Source: Bacteroidia bacterium (GTDB lineage: Bacteria > Bacteroidota > Bacteroidia > Chitinophagales > Saprospiraceae). From it: DNA of 64,000 nt. The position numbers and the translations under genes are program-made. The notes beneath the pieces are model-generated. The model saw nothing but the letters and a program-made list of their open reading frames with translations, made no database searches and had not been told where the DNA came from. The DNA is taken from assembly GCA_030429045.1 (NCBI GenBank), contig JAUIEA010000003.1, positions 1-64,000 of the forward strand. Reading direction: 5' to 3'. Below, piece after piece: positions 50,433 to 59,122 of this stretch (the stretch's first letter is position 1; each line of letters opens with the position of its first letter).

Positions 50433-51095
50433 TTAATTATTCTGGGCCCCGTCGGCAACCCATTTCTCGATCTGTCGGATCGCACATTCAGGAAGTTTAT
50501 TTCCATTCTTCGGCATGGCGGAATAGCCACTCGCATGCCGGACACTGCCCGCAAGAGTACCGTTATCGGCATAGGGCTTCACCTTGGACCAGGTGGAAAG
50601 ATCAATATCACCTTCTGGCTGAGATCCCGAATGACATCCGGTACAGTAGGTTGTCAGTATGGGTGATACTGTCCCGGCATATCCGACAAAGGTCGTATCA
50701 CAAGCGCTGATGCAATCCAGCGATTGGACTGCTCCTTCCTCGATCCACCTGGCAAACAGGGCAATCTGCTCGTCAGAAAACGGCTCGGCCGGGGATTGCG
50801 GCATCCGTTTTTCACCGAATGGAAGGATGAGCACCTTATACATCTCGGAGCCTTTGTAATGACCGGGTTCAACCCCTTCGAGAATGCCCTGGTACGTCGT
50901 GAAATCATAGCCTGCTGCATGATCTGTGCTGTTGTGACATCCACTTTGGGTGCAGTTACTGACGATCAACGGTTCGATATCCGTCTGGTAACAAATAGCC
51001 GGCTCCGGTAAATGGTCTTTGGTACATTGACTCAACACCAATACGATGGCACTGCAAACGAGGGTCAGGGTAACTGATTTCACGGTCATGATCAA
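50433..51095 (-). CDS. Cytochrome c-like lipoprotein (PSCyt1-type) with two haem-binding motifs
   Basis: A 220-residue exported protein. The signal ends at LSQC (lipid Cys). The first module has NCTQSGCHNS (C-x4-C-H, unusual spacing) with the context CYQTDIEPLIVSNC, and MPQSPAEPFSDEQIALFARWIEEGA, a Met-containing distal-ligand segment. The second has YCTGCHSG (canonical CxxCH), followed by YSAMPKNGNKLPECAIRQIEKWVADGA. Both modules resemble the planctomycete-type cytochrome c family. It is transcribed ahead of the DUF5777 barrel. A TACATTTA near-box lies upstream at 51112-51119 (minus). Confidence 0.82.
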   Translation of the reverse strand: MIMTVKSVTLTLVCSAIVLVLSQCTKDHLPEPAICYQTDIEPLIVSNCTQSGCHNSTDHAAGYDFTTYQGILEGVEPGHYKGSEMYKVLILPFGEKRMPQSPAEPFSDEQIALFARWIEEGAVQSLDCISACDTTFVGYAGTVSPILTTYCTGCHSGSQPEGDIDLSTWSKVKPYADNGTLAGSVRHASGYSAMPKNGNKLPECAIRQIEKWVADGAQNN

Positions 51096-51407
51096 CTTGT
51101 CTGGAAGGTCATAAATGTACAGGGTTCTTCAGGACCCCTGGATACGATCCACTCTCTTTGCCCCGAAAAAAGGAACGAACCCGAAAATCTTGCGGCCAGG
51201 CCGGGAATTTGCCCCCTCAACCAGCAGAAAAGGGCTCCGGGGAGACCCCGCAAGCCATCCTGACCCGTCTCCGTCCGATCATTCGCAGAAATACCCCTGG
51301 CCACAGACCCGACTTGCATTGCCTATTCTGCCTCTGTTGTGTATATTTGTTAGTGAGCAAAGACCATATTGCTCTGTTCCATCATTTATCTTATGACATC
51401 ATTCACC
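51096..51407. other. Divergent intergenic region
   Basis: About 310 bp between the cytochrome gene (minus) and the T9SS/Omp28-like gene (plus). It contains the promoter boxes described below and no gene that I can support. Confidence 0.5.
51342..51349 (+). promoter_or_regulatory. -7 box (TATATTTG) of the T9SS/Omp28-like gene
   Basis: A perfect TAnnTTTG with a TTG (51319-51321) 20 bases upstream, a good -33/-7 pair. The ATG is 58 bases downstream. Confidence 0.65.
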
Positions 51408-53315
51408 ATGAAGAAACTGTACACACTTTTATCCCTTTTGGTCACAACTGGCCTGCTGGTCGCCCAAACGACCTATACCACCAGTTTTGATTTCACCACG
51501 TTCTCCTCCGAGTGGCAACAGGAAACGCTCGCATCCGATGGCGGCTGGTCTCTGTTCAATCCATTTGCATCCAATGTCGTGGATGCCGGTTTTCCGGCTC
51601 CCGGTGGTGACTGGCAATACGCCTATACCGCAGATGGGATGTGTTCTTGTGACAAGAGCAATGACCTGCTGATCATTCCAGGCACCTATACGGCAGATAA
51701 GAACTGGACAGTGGTCTTTGAATATTATTTCCCTGGAACAAGCAATAATGTCAGCGGTGAACATGTCGCAGTGCTCTATTCCACCAATGGCGGATCGACC
51801 TGGGCTTCGCTGTTGCAGCTCGACCCTACCGGTAAAGCCTGGCAGACAGCCGTTACCGGGTTGAAGACAGCCAATATCCAGGGCGACATCAAATTTGCTA
51901 TCCGATACAGTGACAATGGGGGGCAGGGCACTGGCGTTGCCATTGACAACCTCAGCCTCGTGCCGACAGATGGTGCGAACGTCCACGTGACCGGCAAGAT
52001 CCAATCTGATACGCCCGTATTTGTGGGCAATGATGTCATGGTTCAGGTCACTGTGAGCAACCTGGGGGATGAGGACATTTACGGTGTCGAGCTCGGTATC
52101 AACATGGAAGGGCAAACGCCCTATACTGAGGAGATCGAGGAGATCGAAATACCATCGATGACCACCTTCGAATTTGAGTATCCCGTTTCCATTGATGCTG
52201 CCGGCCTGGGCACATTTTCGATGACCATCAATCCATTGGGGGCCACCGACCCGATGACTGATGACAATGTTTTCGATGTCTTGATCGCTTCCGTGGATGG
52301 CAACTCCATCCAGCATGGCATCCTGGCTGAAGAAGCCACGGGTACCTGGTGTGGCTGGTGTCCGAGAGGGGCCGTGTTCATGGACCTGATGACGGAGAAA
52401 TATGACGATTTTATCGGCGTGGCCGTGCATAATGGTGACCCGATGGTCAATACCATCTATGACTCCTGGATGGCAGGGTCTGTAGGCGGATATCCCAGTG
52501 CCCATGTTCAGCGGAAATTCAAGGATTTCAACCCTTCAGACCTGGAGGAAAACTATCTCCTGGCAAAGAATATTGCCCCGCCAGCAGAGTTGTCCCTGGA
52601 CATCGAATATGATGAGGTGACCCGGATGCTCAATGCGACCGTCACCGGCAACTTCCTGATGAATGTGATCTCCCACCGCTTCAATCTGATCCTGACGGAA
52701 GATGGCGTGACCGGCACCGGACCGGGTTGGTCACAATCCAATTATTACGCCGGCGGTGGTCAGGGCCCGATGGGCGGATATGAGTCCCTGCCCAATCCGG
52801 TCCCCGCATCCATGATGGTTTATGATCATGTCGGTCGTGCGATCGTTGGCGGTGCCAATGGAGCAGCCGGATCATTGCCCTTCCTGACCAAGACCGGAGA
52901 AATGCATTCCTATACCTTCAGCACGGAGGTGGATATGGACTGGGATCCGGAGAACATCCACGTGATCGGTGTCCTGCACAATGACCAAAGTAAAAGTATT
53001 GCGAATGTCGTATCGACATCGTTGCTGAGCAGTGGTTCATCAGATCTACCTGCATTCGTGAATAAACTGGCACTATTCCCGAATCCGGCAACCACCGAAG
53101 CCTTCCTTCGCCTTCAACTGCAGCAGGCACAACCCGTCAGTATCCAGATCAATGATGTCCTGGGACAGGTGGTCGCCTCCCGCGATTACGGTATCCAGAC
53201 CGGCGATCAGGTTCTGCCCATCCTGATCCAGGACTGGCCGGCAGGCATGTACCAGATGATGATCACCATTGGAACAGAGACGGTCTCCCGCCCCCTCGTG
53301 GTTGGCAGCCGTTAA
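51408..53315 (+). CDS. Omp28-like thioredoxin-fold surface protein with T9SS domain
   Basis: A 635-residue secreted protein. It has the signal MKKLYTLLSLLVTTGLLVAQ, an N-terminal jellyroll-like adhesion/MAM-type domain (YTTSFDFTTFSSEWQQE...GVAIDNLSLVP), and a beta domain. Next comes an Omp28/OPR-like thioredoxin-fold region with ILAEEATGTWCGWCPRGAVFMD (CGWC active-site-like pair near residue 315) and VGGYPSAHVQRK. The C-terminus is a T9SS sorting domain (LALFPNPATTEAFLRLQL...PAGMYQMMI). In Omp28-like proteins the CxxC may have redox activity. The start at 51408 is preferred to 51393. Confidence 0.88.
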   Translation: MKKLYTLLSLLVTTGLLVAQTTYTTSFDFTTFSSEWQQETLASDGGWSLFNPFASNVVDAGFPAPGGDWQYAYTADGMCSCDKSNDLLIIPGTYTADKNWTVVFEYYFPGTSNNVSGEHVAVLYSTNGGSTWASLLQLDPTGKAWQTAVTGLKTANIQGDIKFAIRYSDNGGQGTGVAIDNLSLVPTDGANVHVTGKIQSDTPVFVGNDVMVQVTVSNLGDEDIYGVELGINMEGQTPYTEEIEEIEIPSMTTFEFEYPVSIDAAGLGTFSMTINPLGATDPMTDDNVFDVLIASVDGNSIQHGILAEEATGTWCGWCPRGAVFMDLMTEKYDDFIGVAVHNGDPMVNTIYDSWMAGSVGGYPSAHVQRKFKDFNPSDLEENYLLAKNIAPPAELSLDIEYDEVTRMLNATVTGNFLMNVISHRFNLILTEDGVTGTGPGWSQSNYYAGGGQGPMGGYESLPNPVPASMMVYDHVGRAIVGGANGAAGSLPFLTKTGEMHSYTFSTEVDMDWDPENIHVIGVLHNDQSKSIANVVSTSLLSSGSSDLPAFVNKLALFPNPATTEAFLRLQLQQAQPVSIQINDVLGQVVASRDYGIQTGDQVLPILIQDWPAGMYQMMITIGTETVSRPLVVGSR

Positions 53316-53334
53316 AACAGCGTTAAAGAACTGA

Positions 53335-53390
53335 AAGATGGTCGGATCGAAGACACTTTGGTGCTCGGCCCGACCATCTTCATTTTATTT
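53335..53390 (+). terminator. Terminator after the Omp28-like gene
   Basis: AAGATGGTCGG and CCGACCATCTT form an 11-bp stem around a long ~25-base loop, followed by CATTTTATTTT. Confidence 0.7.
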
Positions 53391-53539
53391 TGAACTTTAC
53401 CCTGTCCGCCTGTGTTAAATATCCGATACCGGGCTTTTACCCAATAATGATTGATCGTCGATCTCCTTCTGGAGGCACTGATCAACCCTGTTCTGTTTCC
53501 GGCGAGATCCAGGCATTTGGGAATAACGTTCCAGAAGAG

Positions 53540-53547
53540 TATATTTG
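53540..53547 (+). promoter_or_regulatory. -7 box (TATATTTG) of the small T9SS gene
   Basis: A perfect TAnnTTTG, 22 bases before the ATG at 53570. The adjacent palindrome starts at the next base. Confidence 0.6.
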
Positions 53548-53565
53548 TATACTTCGAAAAGTATA
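53548..53565. promoter_or_regulatory. Palindrome at the transcription start (TATACTT-CGAA-AAGTATA)
   Basis: A perfect 7-bp inverted repeat around CGAA, directly after the -7 box and ending four bases before the ATG. It could be an operator or a 5'-end hairpin in the mRNA. Confidence 0.55.
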
Positions 53566-53569
53566 TTCT

Positions 53570-54244
53570 ATGAAGAGATTACTACCACTTTTACTCCTCC
53601 TGTTCATCATCACTGCCGTACAGGCTCAGTTTGAGCTGGGTCCTTCTCCTGTGATGACCCAATTTGAGGCAAATGAGAATGACATCCATGGTGATGCCAC
53701 ATTGATCTATAACGGCAATACACCGATCACTCTTCGATGGAATATCATCAATATTGAGAGTCCCAAAGAATGGACGGCATATGTCTGTCTGGGTATTGCG
53801 TGCTATCCTCCCGGCCAATACACCGGTCTAACCACCATTGAGCCAGGTGATACCATCGACATCCAGGGACATTTCTTCACCAACCTGGTTTGTGGGACTG
53901 GTTCCTATGATCTGACCTTTACCGATGAGACGATCAATCAGGTCGTTGCTTCCGGTTCATTCCAATTTGAATGCATGGTCAGTTCGACAACCAATCCAAC
54001 GTCTCCGAATGCCATTTCTATCTTCCCTAACCCGGCCGTGACCTGGTTCTCCATCAGTGAAAACGTCCAGGCATCCAGGGTGGAAGTCTACAACATCATT
54101 GGCAAGCAGATCGCACAATACCCCTATCAGTCCTCCGGCCGTTACGACATCAGCAATCTGGCTGGTGGTATGTATCTGGTACGTGTGATTGACAAGCAGG
54201 GTCGCTTGGTCACGACCAAACGATTGACGAAAAACACACCCTGA
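53570..54244 (+). CDS. Small T9SS-secreted protein
   Basis: A 224-residue protein: signal MKRLLPLLLLLFIITAVQAQ, a ~125-residue beta-rich domain (ENDIHGDATLIYNGNTPITLRWNIINIESPKEWTAYVCLGIACYPPGQ, with two close Cys that may pair), and a C-terminal T9SS sorting domain (ISIFPNPAVTWFSISENVQASRVEVYNIIGKQI...LAGGMYLVRV). The middle domain resembles a short Ig-like module often found alone with a sorting signal. Function unknown. It has its own promoter and terminator. Confidence 0.85.
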   Translation: MKRLLPLLLLLFIITAVQAQFELGPSPVMTQFEANENDIHGDATLIYNGNTPITLRWNIINIESPKEWTAYVCLGIACYPPGQYTGLTTIEPGDTIDIQGHFFTNLVCGTGSYDLTFTDETINQVVASGSFQFECMVSSTTNPTSPNAISIFPNPAVTWFSISENVQASRVEVYNIIGKQIAQYPYQSSGRYDISNLAGGMYLVRVIDKQGRLVTTKRLTKNTP

Positions 54245-54270
54245 TCAGATTGCCCTGATCAAGTGGTAGT

Positions 54271-54307
54271 AAAAAGCCCGCCCCGAGTATTCGTGGCGGG
54301 CTTTTTT
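54271..54307 (+). terminator. Terminator after the small T9SS gene
   Basis: AAAAAGCCCGCC and GGCGGGCTTTTT form a perfect 12-bp stem, with A-run and T-run flanks. It may also serve the convergent queD. Confidence 0.9.
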
Positions 54308-54318
54308 TAACCTCCTGA

Positions 54319-54747
54319 TCAGGCCGGATACTCCACAATATTCCGGGGAGTCTCATACAGGCGTACCATCAGTTCCAGGTTTTCCGGTAAATGGATCCGC
54401 AATCGATCATAGATCACCCGACAGATATTTTCAGCGGTAGGGATCAGCAATCGGCCATTGGCATCCGGCTGACAAAACTCGGCCACTTCCAGGTTCAGGT
54501 TCTTATGATCCATATAGACCTCCACTTCACGGTAGATCAGGGTCTTCAGTTCTTTCATATCGATTAGCATACCTGTTTCATGGTTGACTTCTCCACTGAC
54601 CCGTACATCCAGTTCATAGTTGTGCCCGTGATAATGCGGATTGGCACACAGGCCAAACACCTCTGCATTGCGTGCTTCCGACCAGTCCTGATGCGCCAGG
54701 CGATGAGCGGCATTGAAGTGGGCTTTTCTGATGACAGCGGTCTGCAT
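54319..54747 (-). CDS. queD: 6-carboxytetrahydropterin synthase / PTPS family
   Basis: A 142-residue enzyme. From the ATG at 54747 it reads MQTAVIRKAHFNAAHRLAH. Zinc ligands: His in HFNAAHRL, and HYHGHNYEL; the catalytic Cys is in FGLCANPHYHGH. Also present are LIDMKELK and PTAENICRVI, and the C-terminal Glu in RLYETPRN. Members make 6-carboxytetrahydropterin for queuosine (QueD) or related pterins. The name queD is the likely choice, but no other queuosine gene is near. Longer starts at 54786 and 54840 are possible. Confidence 0.88.
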   Translation of the reverse strand: MQTAVIRKAHFNAAHRLAHQDWSEARNAEVFGLCANPHYHGHNYELDVRVSGEVNHETGMLIDMKELKTLIYREVEVYMDHKNLNLEVAEFCQPDANGRLLIPTAENICRVIYDRLRIHLPENLELMVRLYETPRNIVEYPA

Positions 54748-54820
54748 ATCTGATGGGTCTTTGATGTGTAACAAATCCATGGCCCTGTGGTTGCCGATGG
54801 CAATTCCTACCTTTATGCCA

Positions 54821-55315
54821 ATGACGATACCAACCGACATTTACGCCTTCACATTGCCCCTTTTGGATGGCGGATCGATCTCTTTCGAACCCTTCAAGGG
54901 CAAGTATCTCATCCTGGTCAACGTTGCCAGTGAGTGCGGGTTCACGCCGCAATATCGGCAACTTCAGGAGCTGTACAGCCAATATTCGGATCAGGTTCAG
55001 GTCATTGGCCTGCCTTGTAATGACTTTGGCGGCCAGGAACCCGGTTCACCCGAAGAGATCCTCAGCTTTTGCGATCAACGCTACCAGGTCACCTTCCCCC
55101 TGACCGAAAAGGTCAATATCACCACTCAACCGGTCCATTCCTTGTACAGCTGGTTGACCCGGAAGGAATATAACGGGGTCCGGGATTTCCCGGTGACCTG
55201 GAACTTTACCAAGTTTCTGATCTCCCCGGAGGGCATCTGGCTGGGGGGCTATGGCCCGACGGTGTCGCCTTTTGCTGATGAGATTCTCCAGAAAACGGGC
55301 ATAACATCCCCTTGA
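54821..55315 (+). CDS. Glutathione peroxidase family protein, cytosolic
   Basis: A 164-residue peroxidase without signal peptide. Motifs: YLILVNVASECGFTPQYRQLQELY (peroxidatic Cys), VIGLPCNDFGGQEPGSPEEI (Gln, possible resolving Cys) and VTWNFTKFLISPEGIWLGGYGP (Trp, Asn). It is a paralogue of the exported enzyme at 25393-25971. Divergent from queD, and one base apart from holB downstream (TGATATGAG), so it may head the holB-ricT-lpdA operon. Confidence 0.93.
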   Translation: MTIPTDIYAFTLPLLDGGSISFEPFKGKYLILVNVASECGFTPQYRQLQELYSQYSDQVQVIGLPCNDFGGQEPGSPEEILSFCDQRYQVTFPLTEKVNITTQPVHSLYSWLTRKEYNGVRDFPVTWNFTKFLISPEGIWLGGYGPTVSPFADEILQKTGITSP

Positions 55316-55316
55316 T

Positions 55317-56453
55317 ATGAGTCTTTGGAATTTTTCTCAAATCCCTGGCATGGACCAGGAAAAAGCTGAACTCCAGCAACTCGCCCGTCAGGATCGGATA
55401 CCCCATGCGCAGCTCTTTCTGGGTGACTTTGGCTCGGCGGCCCTGGGGCTGGCCCTGGCTTTTGCCCGACTGGTCCTGTGTGAACAGTCTGGAGAAGAGC
55501 CTTGCGAAACATGCCCCGCCTGCCTGAAGTCAGGACGATGGATCCATCCGGACCTGCACTTTTCCTTCCCGGTCATCGGTGAAAAGAAAACCAGCAATGA
55601 TTTTCTGACCACCTGGCGTGAATTCATTTCCCAGCACCCTTACGGCCAGCCTTCGGACTGGTTTGGCAAAATGGGGGAAGAAAACAAACTGGGTAATATC
55701 AATGTCGCCGAATGCCACCAGATCTTCCAGAAACTGAGCTACACCATTGTGGAGGGCCGCTATAAGATCCTCCTGCTCTGGGGGCCGGAGTTTTTGGGCA
55801 AGGAGGGGAATCGACTCTTGAAGTTGATCGAAGAACCCCCTCAGAATACCCTCTTCCTCCTGGTGGGTGCTGATGCTGATCGCATCCTGCCCACCATTCT
55901 CTCCCGATGCCAATTGGTCAAGGTGCGACCGTTCCGCGATCCGGAGATCGCGGAAGCACTACAGGCGCTGAGCCTGGCCGGTGCTCACGAGTCTACGACC
56001 TGGGCCTATCTGGCCGATGGGAATCTGGGACAGGCCATCCACCTGTCCAGTGTCAGTGAACGTCCGGTGGCGGACCTGCTGCTGACCTGGCTGCGGACCT
56101 GCTATTCAGACAAGGGGCCTAAATTGATGCTCCTGGTCGAAAAGCTCGCCCGGATGGGTCGCGAAGAACAAAAGAGCCTGTTCCAGTATGGACTCTACTT
56201 TATCCGTCAGATGGCCCTCGCCTGGTCGGATCGGTCTGACGCCATCCGGCTGTCGGAAACGGAGAAAACAGCCGCCATCAAGATGGTCAATACCCTGGAT
56301 CTGGACCGACTTCAGGAAATGATCACCTTGTTTGATGAGTCATTGCGCAGTATTGAACGCAATGCCAATGCAAAAATCTTATTTTTGAACGTCTCGATCC
56401 AGTTGCATGCCGTATTGCGGGATCAAATGCGTTTTATACCGTCGATGAATTGA
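55317..56453 (+). CDS. holB: DNA polymerase III subunit delta'
   Basis: A 378-residue clamp-loader subunit. It reads FSQIPGMDQEKAELQQLARQDRIPHAQLFLGDFGSAALGLALAFARLVLC. The P-loop position (GDFGSAALG) lacks the Lys-Thr pair, as normal for delta', which does not hydrolyse ATP. The zinc-binding Cys cluster is CETCPACLKSGRWIHPDLHF, and the sensor-1-like segment is KILLLWGPEFLGKEGNRLLKLIEEPPQNTLFLLVGADADRILPTILSRCQ. The stop codon TGA touches the ATG of the next gene (TGAATG), so holB and ricT are probably one transcript. Confidence 0.93.
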   Translation: MSLWNFSQIPGMDQEKAELQQLARQDRIPHAQLFLGDFGSAALGLALAFARLVLCEQSGEEPCETCPACLKSGRWIHPDLHFSFPVIGEKKTSNDFLTTWREFISQHPYGQPSDWFGKMGEENKLGNINVAECHQIFQKLSYTIVEGRYKILLLWGPEFLGKEGNRLLKLIEEPPQNTLFLLVGADADRILPTILSRCQLVKVRPFRDPEIAEALQALSLAGAHESTTWAYLADGNLGQAIHLSSVSERPVADLLLTWLRTCYSDKGPKLMLLVEKLARMGREEQKSLFQYGLYFIRQMALAWSDRSDAIRLSETEKTAAIKMVNTLDLDRLQEMITLFDESLRSIERNANAKILFLNVSIQLHAVLRDQMRFIPSMN

Positions 56454-57725
56454 ATGATCATGGGTTGTGGAGCTTGTTCTAGTCATGCAGGAAGTACGCC
56501 ATCCGGCTGTAATAGCCAGGGGGGATGTGCCAGTGGCGGATGTAATCGTCTCAACACCTTTGACTGGCTCAGTCAACTTGACATTCCCGATCCTTCTTCT
56601 TACAACCTGGTAGAAGTCAGCTTCAAGCATGGCTCCCGGAAGGGTTTCTTTCGCAATCCTGAACGGGTCAGGGCGAACACCGGTGATATGGTGATCGTCG
56701 ATTCCAATACCGGATATGATATCGGCCGGGTCTCCCTGACCGGAGAACTGGTGCGGTTGCAAATGAAAAAGAAGAAGACGACCGAAAAACATGTTCTCTA
56801 TAATATCCAGCGACTGGCCAACGAACGGGATCTGGATCGACTGGCAGAAGCACGCGATCTGGAAATGCCCACCCTGGTGCGGGCGCGAGCCATTGCCGCC
56901 AGTCTCAACCTGAATATGAAGATCGGCGATGTCGAATATCAGGGCGACCGTCGAAAGGCCTCGTTCTACTATACGGCAGAAGGGCGGGTTGACTTTCGGG
57001 AACTGATCCGACACTATGCCCGCGAATTCCGGGTAAAGGTGGAGATGCGCCAGATCGGTGCACGACAGGAATCTGGACTGATCGGAGGATTGGGGCCCTG
57101 CGGCCGGGAACTGTGTTGTTCTACCTGGCTGACCGACTTCAAATCAGTCAATACGGCGGCTGCACGCTACCAGAACCTGGCCATCAACCAATCCAAGCTT
57201 TCCGGACAGTGCGGCCGGTTGAAATGCTGTCTCAACTTTGAACTGGACACCTATCTCGATGCGCTCAGTGACTTCCCTCAGGATACGGATCGGATCAAGA
57301 CACAGGAGGGTCTTGCCAACCTGATCAAGACGGATATCTTCAAAGGCCTGATGTATTTTGCCTATGATCGTGACCACGGCCGCGGCAAACTCTACGCCCT
57401 CGACAAGGAGCGCGTCAAGGAGTTTATCGAAATGAACAAACGGGGTGAATTCCCGGTTAGTCTCGCAGCTGAGCAAGTGATCACCTCTCCCGTGGATGAT
57501 GAACCTACATTTGATGATGCGGTGACCGGGGTGATCGAATTGCCGCCGGATAAAAAGAGGAAGAAAAAAAGAAATACTAAATCGCGTGGTGGTTCCCGCC
57601 CTCCCCGGGACAGTAAGAATCCGCGATCGAATCAACGCTCTGGCGGAGGAGGTGGCCGTAAGAAAGGCGGAAACAGACCTCCCGGAAAGCCAAAGCCGGA
57701 CAAACCCAATAATCAAGGAGCATGA
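56454..57725 (+). CDS. ricT: RicT/PSP1-domain protein with Cys-rich N-terminus and basic tail
   Basis: A 423-residue protein. The N-terminal ~33 residues are Cys/Gly/Ser-rich (GCGACSS...GCNSQGGCASGGCN). The central PSP1 domain has YNLVEVSFKHGSRKGFFRNPER, VVDSNTGYDIGRVSLTGELV, RQIGARQESGLIGGLGPCGRELCCSTWL and LSGQCGRLKCCLNFE. This matches RicT/YaaT, which in Bacillus joins RicA/RicF in an Fe-S-containing complex that affects RNase Y. The C-terminal ~60 residues are very basic and Gly/Pro-rich, probably nucleic-acid-binding. Its TGA overlaps the lpdA ATG. Confidence 0.9.
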   Translation: MIMGCGACSSHAGSTPSGCNSQGGCASGGCNRLNTFDWLSQLDIPDPSSYNLVEVSFKHGSRKGFFRNPERVRANTGDMVIVDSNTGYDIGRVSLTGELVRLQMKKKKTTEKHVLYNIQRLANERDLDRLAEARDLEMPTLVRARAIAASLNLNMKIGDVEYQGDRRKASFYYTAEGRVDFRELIRHYAREFRVKVEMRQIGARQESGLIGGLGPCGRELCCSTWLTDFKSVNTAAARYQNLAINQSKLSGQCGRLKCCLNFELDTYLDALSDFPQDTDRIKTQEGLANLIKTDIFKGLMYFAYDRDHGRGKLYALDKERVKEFIEMNKRGEFPVSLAAEQVITSPVDDEPTFDDAVTGVIELPPDKKRKKKRNTKSRGGSRPPRDSKNPRSNQRSGGGGGRKKGGNRPPGKPKPDKPNNQGA

Positions 57726-59122
57726 CGTATGATCTTGTTGTGATCGGATCCGGACCTGGTGGATATATCGCCGCGATCCGGGCCGCTCAGCTTGGCATGA
57801 AGACAGCCATCATAGAACGCTACAATACACTCGGCGGTACCTGCCTGAATGTCGGATGCATTCCATCCAAGGCACTGCTGGATTCCTCAGAACACTATCA
57901 CCAGGCCCATTCCTCTTTTGAGGAACATGGCATTGGCATCTCCAAGTTGAGCCTGGACATGGAAAAGATGATCCAGCGGAAAAATGGCGTGGTCGATGCC
58001 ACGGTGAAGGGGGTCGAGTTTCTGATGAAGAAAAACAAGATCGATGTGTACCATGGCCATGGTTCCTTTGTGGATAAAACCCATGTGCAGGTAACTGTTG
58101 AAAAAGGCGACCCTGTGGTGCTGGAGGCCAGGAAGATCATTATTGCCACGGGCTCCAAGCCCACCACACCCGCCATGTTCAACGTGGATAAAAAGCGGGT
58201 CATCACTTCCACGGAAGCCCTGAATATCGACAAACTGCCCAAGTCGATGGTCATTATCGGTGGTGGCGTTATCGGATTGGAACTGGGGAGTGTATTTGCG
58301 CGCCTGGGCACCCAGGTCGATGTGGTCGAATTCCTCGATCGGATCATTCCGGGGATGGATACAGATTGCAGTCGCGAACTACAGCGGTCCCTGAAAAAAC
58401 TGGGCATGAAGTTCCATCTGGGCCACCAGGTCACAGATGTGAAGGCAACAGCCAAGCAGGTGAAAATCAGTTTCAAGAACAAAAAGGACGAAACCGGTGA
58501 GTTGACTGCCGATTATTGCCTGGTTGCCATCGGTCGCCGCCCCTATACAGACAACCTGGGACTGGACAAGATCGGACTGGCGACAGATGATAAGGGGCGA
58601 ATCCCGGTGGATGCGCACCTGCAAACCAGTGTACCTGGCGTCTTCGCTATCGGTGATGTCATCCAGGGGCAGATGCTGGCCCATAAGGCCGAAGAAGAAG
58701 GGGTTTTTGTCGCCGAGTTTATTGCCGGACAACAACCGCATATCGACTACAACCTGATCCCCGGAGTGGTGTACACCTGGCCGGAGGTCTCGGCAGTCGG
58801 CCAGACAGAACAACAGTTGAAAGACGCCGGTATCCCATACAAATCCGGCAAATATCCATTCAAAGCCCTGGGTCGCGCTCGAGCCAGCAATGACCTGGAT
58901 GGCATGGTCAAAGTGCTGGCCCACCAGGAGACGGATGAGATCCTGGGTGTTCATATCGTTGGCGCACGGGCTGCCGATCTGATCGCAGAGGCTGTTGCAT
59001 TGATGGAATTCAGAGCATCCGCTGAGGATGCTTCGAGGATGAGTCATGCGCACCCCACATTCGCAGAAGCCTTCAAGGAAGCCTGCCTGGCAGCCACTGG
59101 AGATCGGGCGTTGAATATGTAA
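57722..59122 (+). CDS. lpdA: Dihydrolipoyl dehydrogenase (E3)
   Basis: A 466-residue flavoprotein that reoxidises dihydrolipoamide in the pyruvate, 2-oxoglutarate and glycine-cleavage complexes. The FAD site is YDLVVIGSGPGGYIAAIRAAQLG. The redox disulfide is GGTCLNVGCIPSKALL (Cys41/Cys46). The NAD site is MVIIGGGVIGLELGSVFARLG, and the C-terminal His-Glu dyad is MSHAHPTFAEAFKEA. Length and motifs are typical. It overlaps ricT by four bases (ATGA), so it is translated from the same mRNA. The matching E1o gene (sucA) is ~28 kb away in this window. Confidence 0.97.
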   Translation: MTYDLVVIGSGPGGYIAAIRAAQLGMKTAIIERYNTLGGTCLNVGCIPSKALLDSSEHYHQAHSSFEEHGIGISKLSLDMEKMIQRKNGVVDATVKGVEFLMKKNKIDVYHGHGSFVDKTHVQVTVEKGDPVVLEARKIIIATGSKPTTPAMFNVDKKRVITSTEALNIDKLPKSMVIIGGGVIGLELGSVFARLGTQVDVVEFLDRIIPGMDTDCSRELQRSLKKLGMKFHLGHQVTDVKATAKQVKISFKNKKDETGELTADYCLVAIGRRPYTDNLGLDKIGLATDDKGRIPVDAHLQTSVPGVFAIGDVIQGQMLAHKAEEEGVFVAEFIAGQQPHIDYNLIPGVVYTWPEVSAVGQTEQQLKDAGIPYKSGKYPFKALGRARASNDLDGMVKVLAHQETDEILGVHIVGARAADLIAEAVALMEFRASAEDASRMSHAHPTFAEAFKEACLAATGDRALNM

